Shown in pieces: positions 8,142 to 16,721 of a stretch of DNA of 64,000 bases. This stretch comes from JAGCJX01 sp045638645 (GTDB taxonomy: Bacteria > Bacteroidota > Bacteroidia > Bacteroidales > UBA932), in the NCBI GenBank assembly GCA_045638645.1, contig JAZUBU010000005.1:1-64000 (forward strand). The letters run 5' to 3'. The translations under genes were made by a program, and so were the position numbers. Under the pieces are notes generated by a model that made no database searches, had not been told where the DNA came from, and saw only the letters and a program-made list of their open reading frames with translations. Each line of letters starts with the position of its first letter. Position 1 is the stretch's first letter.

Positions 8142-8794
8142 CAATAATACATCCGGCCTTTTTTCTTCCAATACAGGATCAGCAGCACCCCAAAGAGCAT
8201 ACCGCCCAGGTGAGCAAAGTGTGCCACATTATCTCCCGTATTGGAGATGCCCAGGACGAACTCCAATGCTCCAAATATCAACACAAAGTATTTTGCCTTG
8301 AGCTGGATCGGAGGAAAGATCAGGCCCATCACATTGTTCGGGAACAACATCCCATAGGCCAGCAACAGACCATAAATGGCTCCCGAAGCACCTACGGTCG
8401 GAGCCAGGAAGATCCGTCGGATCGCATTTTCTGCTGCCATATCCCCGGCCATCCACAGCTGCTGCAAATGTTGAACCTCAACAAACTGTACCAAGGAGTG
8501 CAAAACGGCTGCTCCCAAACCGGTAACCATGTAATACAGAAAGAATTTCTTGCTGCCCCACACGTTTTCCAACAAAGATCCAAAAATGACCAGCGTGTAC
8601 ATATTGAAGAGCAAATGCCAGAATCCCCCATGCATAAACATGTGGGAGATAAATTGGTACGGATGGAAGAGTTCCGACTCAAAATAGAACAGGGCAAAAT
8701 TCCGGTACATAAAATCCCCGGAGAATGTGGTCAATAGCAGAACAACCACATTGATGATCAACAGATTTTTTACTACGGGTGTTAAATTTCTCAT
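8141..8794 (-). CDS. Rhomboid-family intramembrane serine protease
   Basis: A 217-residue, six-segment membrane protein of the rhomboid family, which cleaves transmembrane helices within the lipid bilayer. The catalytic Ser is in GASGAIYGLLLAYG and the partner His in HFAHLGGMLFG; a further conserved motif is HGGFWHLLFNMY before the second membrane helix. All residues needed for activity are present. It follows mutL by six bases and overlaps the EEP gene start as TGATG, so it belongs to the hypothetical-mutL-rhomboid-EEP-tsaC operon. Its substrates are unknown. Confidence 0.93.
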   Translation of the reverse strand: MRNLTPVVKNLLIINVVVLLLTTFSGDFMYRNFALFYFESELFHPYQFISHMFMHGGFWHLLFNMYTLVIFGSLLENVWGSKKFFLYYMVTGLGAAVLHSLVQFVEVQHLQQLWMAGDMAAENAIRRIFLAPTVGASGAIYGLLLAYGMLFPNNVMGLIFPPIQLKAKYFVLIFGALEFVLGISNTGDNVAHFAHLGGMLFGVLLILYWKKKGRMYY

Positions 8795-8800
8795 AATACG

Positions 8801-10648
8801 CTACAACAGTTTCGCCAATTCGTCCAACGTAATCAGCGTCATGCATTTCTTCCCCCTCGGGGAATAATTCGGCTCGGCACAAGCAAACAAAGAATCCACC
8901 AAGAATTGTGCCTCAACTTGGTTCAAAGGCTTTGTAAACGAAGCTGCACACAACGAAGCGATGGGTTCCAGCCAGGCCTCTTCCGGCTGATCCAAAAGAC
9001 TCACAACCTCATCAATCAGCCGTTTCCCTTCCTGCACATTGACCGGAAAGCCTTCCGGATAAGCATAGATGACCACCGTATCGGTTCCGAAGGGACGAAT
9101 ATCAAATCCCATCTGCAACAACCGCTCAGACTGGTCCGACAATACCGCCATCGTTTGCGGATCCACCGGCACATGCTGCGGAAACAACGACTCCTGAACA
9201 AGGGCACTGCGTTGGGCCAAGGCATTCCGGTAACGTTCGTAGAAAATACGTTCCTGCGCCCGGGACACATCAATCAGCAAAATACCGGACTTCATGGTCG
9301 TAATCACATATTTCCCATGAACCTGCAGCAAGGGGCGTTGTCCGGAATATTCATCCTGAAACAAAGGGGTATAGCCATCCACATTCAACTTGGAAGCATA
9401 GTCCGACGGTTGTCCGGCATGCCTGTTCAGATTCGATCCGGCATTCCAGTCCAGATCCGACGCAACGTCCCGGTCCAATTCAAAGTCCCGGTTCGGCTGC
9501 AGGGCGGCCGAGGATTCTCCCCGGGGAAGACGTGCCGGGGCACTCTCCTCAAAAGGATTGAAAAGCGGGTCATAATCGATCTTGGGAGGACCTACTGGAC
9601 GCCGGTAGTCAAAAACCGGAATCTCCGGAGCCCCTTCCATATCAAAATCAATGCTGGGTCCAAAGACATTCTTTCCGATGGTCTCGCGGACGGCAGCATG
9701 TATGAGTTCAAAAATCTGAGGTTCGTTCTCAAACTTCACTTCAATCTTCGCCGGATGGATGTTGATGTCCACCGAGGCCGGATCACATTCCAGATACAGG
9801 AAATAGGCAGGAACATGGTCCGAGGGTATGATTTTTTCGTAAGCCTTGGCAATGGCCTTAAACAAATAACGGCTTTGGAAATAGCGACCGTTCAGGAAAA
9901 GATACTGGTGTGGCTGACTTTTGCGGGATTCTTCCGGTGTCCCCACAAATCCGTATACGCGAAGCAACGGAGTATCCACCGAAACGGGCAGGATATTTTG
10001 GGAAATATCCTTGCCGGCCACCTCACGAATCCGAAGTTTATGGTTAGCACAATGACCCAGATTATGAATATCCTTCCCGTTGTGAATCAATCGGAAGGAC
10101 AGTTCCGGATATGCCAACGCCACCCGACAGAACTCCTGCGTAATGGCCCTGAATTCGGTTGAATCTGCCTTCAGGAACTTACGGCGGGCCGGAACGTTAT
10201 AAAAAAGGCTCCGTACCGAGATGGAAGTGCCCACCGGAGCTTCCACGGGTTCTTGTGATACAAACTCAGAACCGGACATCCGGGTTTCACTGCCCATTTC
10301 ATCCACAACACGCCGGGTCCGCAACGTCAAGTCTGACACAGCGGCAATGGAAGGCAAAGCCTCTCCCCGAAAACCGTACGTCAGGATGGCATTCAAATCT
10401 TCTGCCGCCGCAATCTTGGACGTGGCATGGCGTTCAAAGGCCAACCGAGCTTCATCGGCAGACATACCACAACCATCATCGGTCACCCGGATCAGCGTCT
10501 TCCCCGCATCGGAAATTTCCACAGAAACACGGGTAGCACCGGCATCGATGGCGTTCTCCATCAACTCCTTCACCACAGAGGCGGGCCGTTGGACCACTTC
10601 TCCAGCGGCAATGAGGTTGGCTATGCTGGGCGGTAAGACTTGAAGCAT
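8801..10648 (-). CDS. mutL: DNA mismatch repair protein MutL
   Basis: A 615-residue MutL, the ATP-dependent matchmaker between MutS and downstream repair factors. The GHKL ATPase region shows IAAGEVVQRPASVVKEL, ENAIDAGA, DDGCGM and GFRGEALPSI. A low-complexity Asp/Arg/Asn-rich linker (about residues 345-420) leads to the C-terminal dimerisation domain. The endonuclease motif of many MutLs, DQHA-xx-E-xxxx-E, reads DVSRAQERIFYE here, so the Gln-His pair is replaced and nicking activity is doubtful. The C-terminal tail NYSPRGKKC also lacks a metal-binding HGRP-type motif. It is three bases downstream of the small membrane-anchored protein gene and six bases upstream of the rhomboid gene. Confidence 0.95.
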   Translation of the reverse strand: MLQVLPPSIANLIAAGEVVQRPASVVKELMENAIDAGATRVSVEISDAGKTLIRVTDDGCGMSADEARLAFERHATSKIAAAEDLNAILTYGFRGEALPSIAAVSDLTLRTRRVVDEMGSETRMSGSEFVSQEPVEAPVGTSISVRSLFYNVPARRKFLKADSTEFRAITQEFCRVALAYPELSFRLIHNGKDIHNLGHCANHKLRIREVAGKDISQNILPVSVDTPLLRVYGFVGTPEESRKSQPHQYLFLNGRYFQSRYLFKAIAKAYEKIIPSDHVPAYFLYLECDPASVDINIHPAKIEVKFENEPQIFELIHAAVRETIGKNVFGPSIDFDMEGAPEIPVFDYRRPVGPPKIDYDPLFNPFEESAPARLPRGESSAALQPNRDFELDRDVASDLDWNAGSNLNRHAGQPSDYASKLNVDGYTPLFQDEYSGQRPLLQVHGKYVITTMKSGILLIDVSRAQERIFYERYRNALAQRSALVQESLFPQHVPVDPQTMAVLSDQSERLLQMGFDIRPFGTDTVVIYAYPEGFPVNVQEGKRLIDEVVSLLDQPEEAWLEPIASLCAASFTKPLNQVEAQFLVDSLFACAEPNYSPRGKKCMTLITLDELAKLL

Positions 10649-10651
10649 CGG

Positions 10652-10990
10652 CTATCGGTTTAACGATTGGATGAGTTCGACAAACATGTCGCCAAAGAAA
10701 AACATAAAAATAAAGAAGATCGCCAACGAAATGTAGGAGACCAAACGCATCGTTGTCGGCTTGAAGGGCTGGCGACGGTTCTGCTCCGCGATCTCACGGA
10801 ACTTGCCGCGCAACATCTTGCCAGGCACGTAGGCATCGTCCTCCAGTTCCACTCCCTCCCGCAATGCCTTTTCACGGCGAGCTTCACGCGCCACCGCATC
10901 ACGGTGTTCTTTACGCGGGTCGTAATACCGCGGTTCATAATGAAAAACCTTGTGTTCCGGGATTTTGAAGAAACTAAAATTAACTGCCAT
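10652..10990 (-). CDS. Conserved-looking small protein with a C-terminal membrane anchor
   Basis: The likely start at 10990 (MAVNFSFFKIPEHKVFHYEPRYYDPRKE) gives 112 residues; upstream Met codons lie inside the ispF promoter region. The first 80 residues are highly charged with many Arg and Glu, and a single hydrophobic segment (SYISLAIFFIFMFFFGDMF) near the end should anchor it in the inner membrane with the charged part in the cytoplasm. No known domain is recognised. It is the first gene of the mutL operon and is separated from mutL by only three bases. Function unknown. Confidence 0.7.
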   Translation of the reverse strand: MAVNFSFFKIPEHKVFHYEPRYYDPRKEHRDAVAREARREKALREGVELEDDAYVPGKMLRGKFREIAEQNRRQPFKPTTMRLVSYISLAIFFIFMFFFGDMFVELIQSLNR

Positions 10991-11031
10991 ATTCCTTATT
11001 TTTAATCCCACAAAGATAGAATAAATATTCA

Positions 11032-11039
11032 TACCTTTG
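11032..11039 (+). promoter_or_regulatory. -7 promoter box of ispF
   Basis: TACCTTTG fits TAnnTTTG exactly and ends four bases before the ispF ATG at 11044, predicting an almost leaderless mRNA. No TTTG -33 box is seen at the usual distance. Confidence 0.55.
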
Positions 11040-11043
11040 CAAC

Positions 11044-11529
11044 ATGAAAACACTCCCCTTCCGTATCGGCAATGGCTACGACGTACATCGTCTGGCAGAA
11101 AACCTCCCGCTCGTCTTGTGCGGAGTCACCATCCCCCACACCCACGGTTGTGTCGCACATTCCGATGGGGATGTGGCCATCCACGCCCTCTGCGACGCCC
11201 TGCTCGGAGCGTTGGCCCTGGGAGACATTGGAAAGCACTTCCCGGACACCTCCGACGATTACAAGGGAATCGACAGCCGCATCCTGCTCCGCCGTGTAGT
11301 GGAACTCACCCACGCAGCCGGCTATCGGATCGGGAATGCCGACATCACCATTGCCTTGCAACGGCCCAAGGTCCGGCCCTTCATTGACGCCATGCGAGAA
11401 CGCCTGGCCGAAGACCTGCAAATCCCCATGGACTGCGTTTCCGTCAAAGCCACTACCACCGAACGGTTGGGCTTCGTAGGAAAAGAAGAAGGCGTAGCTT
11501 CCTACGCCTCCGTTCTGATTTATTGCTAA
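11044..11529 (+). CDS. ispF: 2-C-methyl-D-erythritol 2,4-cyclodiphosphate synthase
   Basis: A 161-residue IspF, which converts CDP-methylerythritol 2-phosphate to the 2,4-cyclodiphosphate in the non-mevalonate isoprenoid pathway. The zinc-binding DVHRL motif (residues of roughly 9-13), HSDGDVAIHALCDALLGA and the C-terminal ATTTERLGFVGKEEG are all present. Length is normal for a trimeric stand-alone enzyme. The pathway partner ispD is also in this window, at 33388-34074, but as a separate gene. It is convergent with the DUF1343 lipoprotein gene (9 bases between). Confidence 0.96.
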   Translation: MKTLPFRIGNGYDVHRLAENLPLVLCGVTIPHTHGCVAHSDGDVAIHALCDALLGALALGDIGKHFPDTSDDYKGIDSRILLRRVVELTHAAGYRIGNADITIALQRPKVRPFIDAMRERLAEDLQIPMDCVSVKATTTERLGFVGKEEGVASYASVLIYC

Positions 11530-11538
11530 CCAACCAGT

Positions 11539-12744
11539 CTATTTGTAAAGCAGATACGGCTGGCGTTGCTGCTTGAACGCTTCCACATCCTCTGCCCACA
11601 TGGCCTCAATCTCTTCGGCAGACTTGCCGGCTTTGATCATCTTGCGGACATAATCCCGACCCACCAACAGTTCGAAGAACGAACGGAAAAAGTGGTCATC
11701 CAGATTCAAATTGTTGTAGGCCTCGATGACATACGTCAGGTCAATTCCCTTTTCGTTGATTTCGGCCAGACTCGGACTGTAACGCAAATCCACCCCCTGA
11801 CACTCGCGATCCAATTGCGGAGGATTCTTGGCTCCCGGCACACTGCGCGGCGTAAACGTAAAGTCATAACCTTTCATGTTCGGATGGCCAAACAACTGGA
11901 AGGGTCCGTCTGTTCCCCGACCCAAGCTTACAGGTGTCGCTTCAAAGAAACAAATGGAGGGATACAGGTAAATGGAACGCATGTTGGGCAAGTTGGGAGA
12001 CGGTTTCACCGGCAAACGGTATTTCATGTCTCGGGTATACTGTTGGCAAGGCACCACCGTCAAATCACATTGGGCCCCGTCTTTCAACCATTTTTCTCCG
12101 TTGATCATCAAGGCCAATTCGCCCAAGGTCATCCCGTGCACGATCGGAATCGGCAGCCAGCCTACACCCGACTTGTACTTCATGTCCAAAATCGGTCCGT
12201 CCACATAAAATCCCAGCGGATTCGGACGGTCCAGCACAATGAATTTTTTGCCTTTTTCCGCACAGGCATCCATTACCCGGGCCATGGTCGCGTTGTAGGT
12301 ATAAAAACGGACGCCCACGTCTTGCAGGTCAAACACCATCACATCAAACTCATCCATCACCTCATCACTCGGACGGTTGATTCCTTTGGCATACAAGGAT
12401 CGGATCGGAATGCCAGTCTTGGCATCCACATCATCCCCAACATGTTCTCCGGCATCGGCTTCCCCACGAAAACCATGCTCGGGTGACATGATGGATACCA
12501 CATTTACGCCCATGGACAACAACGTATCCAACAAGTGACTGGTCTCGCTCACCATGCCCGTCTGGTTGGAGAGAATAGAGACCCGTTTTCCCTCCAGCAA
12601 GGGCAGGTATTCATCAAATGACAAAGCGCCGACGCGTATGTGGGCAGCACGTTCGTCTTCAATAAAAGTTTCCGGTTCTACGGACTGACTGGCGCATCCT
12701 GTCCACAACAGACAGCAGGCCAGTGCAAAAAGCAAATTCTTCAT
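11539..12744 (-). CDS. DUF1343 lipoprotein, NamZ-like exo-beta-N-acetylmuramidase
   Basis: A 401-residue DUF1343 protein. The family includes NamZ, which releases N-acetylmuramic acid from the non-reducing ends of peptidoglycan fragments. The start at 12744 gives a lipoprotein signal with LLWTGC, Cys near residue 17; the upstream Met at 12771 would add residues before it. Family motifs include GKRVSILSNQTG, SPEHGFRGEADAG, VFDLQDVGVRFYTY and FVGRDYVRK-like sequence (read here as LLVGRDYVRK). It probably acts in the periplasm in wall recycling, matching the many wall genes in this window. It follows tsaE by 29 bases on the same strand. Confidence 0.88.
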   Translation of the reverse strand: MKNLLFALACCLLWTGCASQSVEPETFIEDERAAHIRVGALSFDEYLPLLEGKRVSILSNQTGMVSETSHLLDTLLSMGVNVVSIMSPEHGFRGEADAGEHVGDDVDAKTGIPIRSLYAKGINRPSDEVMDEFDVMVFDLQDVGVRFYTYNATMARVMDACAEKGKKFIVLDRPNPLGFYVDGPILDMKYKSGVGWLPIPIVHGMTLGELALMINGEKWLKDGAQCDLTVVPCQQYTRDMKYRLPVKPSPNLPNMRSIYLYPSICFFEATPVSLGRGTDGPFQLFGHPNMKGYDFTFTPRSVPGAKNPPQLDRECQGVDLRYSPSLAEINEKGIDLTYVIEAYNNLNLDDHFFRSFFELLVGRDYVRKMIKAGKSAEEIEAMWAEDVEAFKQQRQPYLLYK

Positions 12745-12773
12745 ATCGTTCAGTTTACGGTTTGTTTGCATGA

Positions 12774-13190
12774 CTATTCAAAACACAGACGGCGGGTCTG
12801 GTCATTGACCACTTCGATGCGTACCCGCAGGCAATCCTCCGGCAACAGCGGATCAATGTTCTCCGGCCACTCAATCAGACAGAGTCCATCCCCGTAAAGA
12901 TATTCCTCCAGACCGATATCAAGGGCCTCTTCCAGCCGCTCGATGCGATAAAAATCAAAATGCCACACCGGCATTCCATCGGCAGCAGCGTATTCGTTGA
13001 CCAGGGTAAATGTCGGACTGTTGACGGTATCTTCGACCCCCAACACGCGACACAAAGCTGTGATGAACGTTGTTTTACCTGCTCCCATCGAGCCGTAAAA
13101 GGCAATCACTGAATGCGACGACACCTGTTCCCAAAACTTGCGGGCAACCGCTTCCAGTTCCTGTATTCCGTTGATTTCAATTGTTTGCAT
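12774..13190 (-). CDS. tsaE: tRNA t6A-biosynthesis ATPase TsaE
   Basis: A 138-residue P-loop ATPase that works with TsaB and TsaD in transferring the threonylcarbamoyl group to A37 of tRNA. The Walker A motif is GSMGAGKTTF and the downstream VNSPTFTLVNEY and HFDFYRIE are the family signatures; LIEWPENI is near the C-terminus. Length is typical. It lies between yifB (31 bases upstream) and the DUF1343 lipoprotein gene on the same strand. Together with tsaC at 6493-7059 the window holds two of the four t6A genes; tsaB and tsaD are not seen here. Confidence 0.95.
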   Translation of the reverse strand: MQTIEINGIQELEAVARKFWEQVSSHSVIAFYGSMGAGKTTFITALCRVLGVEDTVNSPTFTLVNEYAAADGMPVWHFDFYRIERLEEALDIGLEEYLYGDGLCLIEWPENIDPLLPEDCLRVRIEVVNDQTRRLCFE

Positions 13191-13221
13191 AACTCTTTGT
13201 AGTATCGCCCAAAGTTAGGGA

Positions 13222-14736
13222 TTATTCTTTAGCCCTGCAATATCCGACCGCCTCCGCCAGATGCCGGACCTCAATACACTCCCGACCCTCCAAATCAGCC
13301 AAGGTCCGTGCCAATTTCAACAAACGCGAACACCCCCGGGCCGACAAATTCAGTTTCCGAACCATCTTTTCCAACAGCTGTTTCCCCTCGCGGTCCAACA
13401 CACACCACCGGTCCATCTGCCGGCTGTCCATGGCCGCATTGCAAAAAATTCCCTCTTGCGCAAACCGCTCCTTCTGCAGGCTCCGTGCCCGAGCGACCCG
13501 CTCCGCCACCTGTGCACTGGACTCCTGCAACGAACGGTCCACCAGATCCATCGGGTCCACTGCCTGCACAAAAATCTGCAGGTCAATCCGATCCAACAAT
13601 GGCCCGGAGAGCCGGTTCCAATAACGTTGGATAACACCCTCACTGCAATGACAACGGTCCGTTCCATCCCCATAATAACCACAAGGACAAGGGTTCATGG
13701 ACCCTACCAACATGAACGACGCCGGATAAGTCACCTTGTATCGGGCCCGGGAGATGGAGATCTGCCGCTCCTCCAAGGGCTGACGCAGCATATTGAGCAG
13801 GGTCGGTGAAAACTGAACCATCTCATCCAGGTACAGCACGCCGTTGTGGGCCAGCGAGATCTCGCCGGGCATGGCGTGTGTTCCTCCCCCCGTCAACGAT
13901 ACCAGGCTAGCCGTATGGTGGGGTGCCCGAAAAGGAGGCATCAGACCGTCTCCCGAGCAAGCAATCCCCTTCCCTGCCACGGAATAAATTTTCCGGGTTT
14001 CCAAACTCTCCTCCGCAGACATCGCCGGCAAGATGGACGCCAGGCACCGGGCCATAAAACTCTTGCCCGCACCGGGAGGGCCTACCAACAGCACATTGTG
14101 TCCCCCAGCCGCCGCAATTTCCAATCCCCGCTTGGCAAACGGCTGTCCGACCACCCAGGCAAAGTCATCACTCCCGACTACCTGCGAAGACAACCCGGTC
14201 GGATTGGGCCGGCTCACCTGGGGAAAATCACCCTGCTCTATCCAAGCAACCAACTGGGTCAGATGATCGGCTCCACAAATCCGGATTCCCTCCACATACG
14301 AAGCCTCTTCCACCACCTGGGAAGGAAACAGGGCCACATCGAACCCCGCATCGCGCGCATACAGCGCCAACGGCAACGACCCGGTCACCCGACGCAAGGA
14401 TCCGTCCAAAGCCAATTCTCCCCACAAACAGACCCGCTCGGAAGAGGGAAATCGAATTTGTTCGGACGCATACAAGATGCCCAAGGCGATGGCACAATCG
14501 AACAACGAACCCTCCTTGCGCACATCCGCCGGTGCCAGATTGATGACTATTTTCTTTCCGGGAACACGATAACCACAAGCCTGTAAAGCCGTTGTCACCC
14601 GCAACAGACTCTCCCGTACAGCTCCATCCGGCAACCCCACCAGATAGATCCCGACCCCGGGTGTCACCGACACTTCCACCGTCACAGGAATGACTTCCAG
14701 CCCCAAACAGGCTGCACTGTAAATCCGAACCAACAT
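13222..14736 (-). CDS. YifB-family Mg-chelatase-like AAA+ ATPase
   Basis: A 504-residue member of the YifB/ComM family. It has an N-terminal Lon-like domain (VSVTPGVGIYLVGLPDGAVRES), a central AAA+ domain with Walker A GPPGAGKS and FRAPHHTASLVSLTGGG, the MNPCPCGYYGD motif, and the C-terminal Mg-chelatase region ending in RHLAEAVGYC. ComM is a hexameric helicase that helps branch migration during natural transformation in other bacteria; the role in Bacteroidota is not established. The start at 14736 (MLVRIYSAACLG) fits the family; an upstream Met at 14790 adds an unrelated leader. It is probably cotranscribed with tsaE. Confidence 0.92.
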   Translation of the reverse strand: MLVRIYSAACLGLEVIPVTVEVSVTPGVGIYLVGLPDGAVRESLLRVTTALQACGYRVPGKKIVINLAPADVRKEGSLFDCAIALGILYASEQIRFPSSERVCLWGELALDGSLRRVTGSLPLALYARDAGFDVALFPSQVVEEASYVEGIRICGADHLTQLVAWIEQGDFPQVSRPNPTGLSSQVVGSDDFAWVVGQPFAKRGLEIAAAGGHNVLLVGPPGAGKSFMARCLASILPAMSAEESLETRKIYSVAGKGIACSGDGLMPPFRAPHHTASLVSLTGGGTHAMPGEISLAHNGVLYLDEMVQFSPTLLNMLRQPLEERQISISRARYKVTYPASFMLVGSMNPCPCGYYGDGTDRCHCSEGVIQRYWNRLSGPLLDRIDLQIFVQAVDPMDLVDRSLQESSAQVAERVARARSLQKERFAQEGIFCNAAMDSRQMDRWCVLDREGKQLLEKMVRKLNLSARGCSRLLKLARTLADLEGRECIEVRHLAEAVGYCRAKE

Positions 14737-14769
14737 CGTTACCCATTTTGAGAACGAACCTACGGACAA

Positions 14770-14810
14770 AACACGGATATCTTGAACCAATTCGTCAAAA
14801 TATCCGTGTT
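14770..14810 (-). terminator. Long inverted repeat, probable terminator of the sigma/anti-sigma pair
   Basis: The arms AACACGGATATCTTG (14770-14784) and CAAAATATCCGTGTT (14796-14810) pair over 15 bases with one mismatch around an 11-base loop. On the minus strand the stem is followed by a short T-rich stretch. It sits 31 bases after the stop of the anti-sigma/barrel gene. Confidence 0.65.
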
Positions 14811-14841
14811 AAACGTTTATTGATGGACCTGAGCAAAGATG

Positions 14842-16059
14842 CTACAGAAGCAATCGAAGACCCACATCCAGCCGCATCTGCAAGGACTGCGCGGTGCGCA
14901 AGTTCATCGGCTGATGATTGTCAAAATAATAAGCCAGGCTCGGATCGACAAAAAGACCTAACCAGGACAAGAAGCGATACTCCAGGCCCAATCCCGCGTG
15001 CAGCGAATATTGAAAGCCATCCACAGAAACGCGCTCCTGGATCACCTGGTCGCGCAAATCCCGCAAACGAAAATCCATGCACACGGCTTTTTCCACCATA
15101 CCGCCCAGACTGGCATAGACATTCAGCCGCTGATTGCGCAAGATGGAATAGTTTACGAACACCGGAATACCCAAATAATGCAACACCTGATCCACATCCA
15201 CCTGCAACTGATTGTTGTGCAATGCTTCGTATTGCGAATGCAGGCGCGAGTATGACAACCCGGTTCCAATCATCCAGTCCTGGGAAAGGGACCATTGGGC
15301 CTGCAAGGCCAGGGTCAACGGAAAATGATGGGTCGGCACCGTCAAGGGCTGTAACGAACGTTCTCCCACTTGAAAAATGGCACCATCGCTGGATGAGACA
15401 GAGGCCATGGGATTGTAGTTATTGCTTCCTCCACTCAAACCGCCCTGCAAGGTAGAAGCCAACCCCACCGACCAAGGCCGGTGTGAACCTGATGCATCGG
15501 CTTCTGCCAGGTATAAGTTCTCTGCAACAGTCTGCTGCACATCCGTTGTTCCAACAGATTGCTCCGGGTCGGGTTGGGGCTGTTGGGGTACCGGAGCCGG
15601 CTGAGTTTGCACCGATACCGGCTCCTGCTGATGCAGAACCGGATCAGAAACCTCCGACTGCACAACAGGCGATTCCTCCGTCAGAGCCACCACGACCGAT
15701 TGCTTCGCCGGACGACTGGCCACCGGCTGTTGGACAAACGGCCGAACAACTGCGTCTGGCTGATCCGCTTCCTCTTCCACAGCGGGAATGGCCACGGCCA
15801 CCGGCATCTCCTGATGCGAAACGACCGACACGGCCGGTTCCGGAGAAGGCGAGATCATCACCCATCCCAAGAAAAGGACCGCGGCAGCCGCCACCGAAAC
15901 GCCAATACGACGAAAGCGGCGAATCCAGGTTCTGTGCTTCAGGGTTTCCTGGATAGCAGGAAACATATCTACGTCCAAAGGAACTTCCAAATCCCTCAGA
16001 GCCTCACGAATCCGTTCATCGAATTCATCCCATCCCTTGTTCATATCTTTTTCTTCCAT
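14842..16059 (-). CDS. Anti-sigma-like inner-membrane protein with a C-terminal beta-barrel-like domain
   Basis: A 405-residue protein in three parts. Residues of about 1-48 are charged and helical (WDEFDERIREALRDLEVP), as in short cytoplasmic anti-sigma segments. Residues of about 50-68 form one membrane helix (VSVAAAAVLFLGWVMI). A Pro/Gln/Val/Ser-rich linker reaches about residue 165. The rest reads like an outer-membrane beta-barrel: alternating strands, many Tyr/Gly/Leu, ending LQMRLDVGLRLLL. One polypeptide could thus join sigma control to the outer membrane. It starts two bases after the stop of the ECF sigma gene, the typical pairing. An alternative start is the Met six codons in. The signal sensed is unknown. 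Confidence 0.75.
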   Translation of the reverse strand: MEEKDMNKGWDEFDERIREALRDLEVPLDVDMFPAIQETLKHRTWIRRFRRIGVSVAAAAVLFLGWVMISPSPEPAVSVVSHQEMPVAVAIPAVEEEADQPDAVVRPFVQQPVASRPAKQSVVVALTEESPVVQSEVSDPVLHQQEPVSVQTQPAPVPQQPQPDPEQSVGTTDVQQTVAENLYLAEADASGSHRPWSVGLASTLQGGLSGGSNNYNPMASVSSSDGAIFQVGERSLQPLTVPTHHFPLTLALQAQWSLSQDWMIGTGLSYSRLHSQYEALHNNQLQVDVDQVLHYLGIPVFVNYSILRNQRLNVYASLGGMVEKAVCMDFRLRDLRDQVIQERVSVDGFQYSLHAGLGLEYRFLSWLGLFVDPSLAYYFDNHQPMNLRTAQSLQMRLDVGLRLLL

Positions 16060-16061
16060 AA

Positions 16062-16607
16062 CTATAAATTTTGCATTCTCTGTTGGAGCCAGCTCCGTGC
16101 CCGACTCAGTTGCGAGCGGGAGGCACCTTCCGAAATTCCCAACTTCTGGGAAATTTCCTGATGAGAATAACCTTCCACGATACTCAAATTGAATACGGTC
16201 CTGAAGCCAAGGGGCATTTCCATAATCAGACGAAGCAGGTCCTTGTGTTCCAACTTGGCAGATACATCATCCACCCCGGGGGCTTCCGAACGCAATTCCA
16301 TCACATCCCTGGCATCCCCCAACACATCGTTCCTGCGCAAGTCCATCAGGGCCACATTGACGAAAATCCGGCGCATCCACCCCTCAAACGATCCTTCTCC
16401 TGCATAGCTGCCAATCTTGGTAAAGACCGTCACAAATCCTTCCTGCAAATAATCCTTCGCCACTTCCGCCGATCTGGCATACTTCAAACAGACCGCATAC
16501 ATCCGCGCCGCGTACTTGTCATACAAATGACGTTGGGCCGAACGATTGCCATGTTTGCAGGCATCGATCAGCTCCATTTCGGTTTTGTACGGTTTAGGTG
16601 CAGACAT
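16062..16607 (-). CDS. ECF-type RNA polymerase sigma factor
   Basis: A 181-residue extracytoplasmic-function sigma factor with region 2 (LYDKYAARMYAVCLKYARS, KDYLQEGFVTVF) and region 4 (PLGFRTVFNLSIVEGYS, HQEISQKLGISEGASRSQL with its helix-turn-helix). Length is typical and no extra domain is present. The next gene, starting two bases after its stop, encodes its likely anti-sigma partner, so its activity is probably held until the envelope protein releases it. The gene is divergent from the TPR operon, with about 100 bases between them. Confidence 0.93.
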   Translation of the reverse strand: MSAPKPYKTEMELIDACKHGNRSAQRHLYDKYAARMYAVCLKYARSAEVAKDYLQEGFVTVFTKIGSYAGEGSFEGWMRRIFVNVALMDLRRNDVLGDARDVMELRSEAPGVDDVSAKLEHKDLLRLIMEMPLGFRTVFNLSIVEGYSHQEISQKLGISEGASRSQLSRARSWLQQRMQNL

Positions 16608-16692
16608 AATTGGTAATATAGATGCAAAAATAAGGGATTTCGCTGCACAAACTGCCCAATTTTTGCATTCACCGGATTTGAAGTTTTTTCCG

Positions 16693-16700
16693 TAACTTTG
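16693..16700 (+). promoter_or_regulatory. -7 promoter box of the TPR-EnvC-MalQ operon
   Basis: TAACTTTG matches TAnnTTTG and lies 21 bases before the chosen ATG at 16722. A TTTG at 16677-16680 is too close to serve as the -33 box (12 bases), so the upstream element is uncertain. Confidence 0.5.
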
Positions 16701-16721
16701 TAACTCGTGTACCCATTAGAT

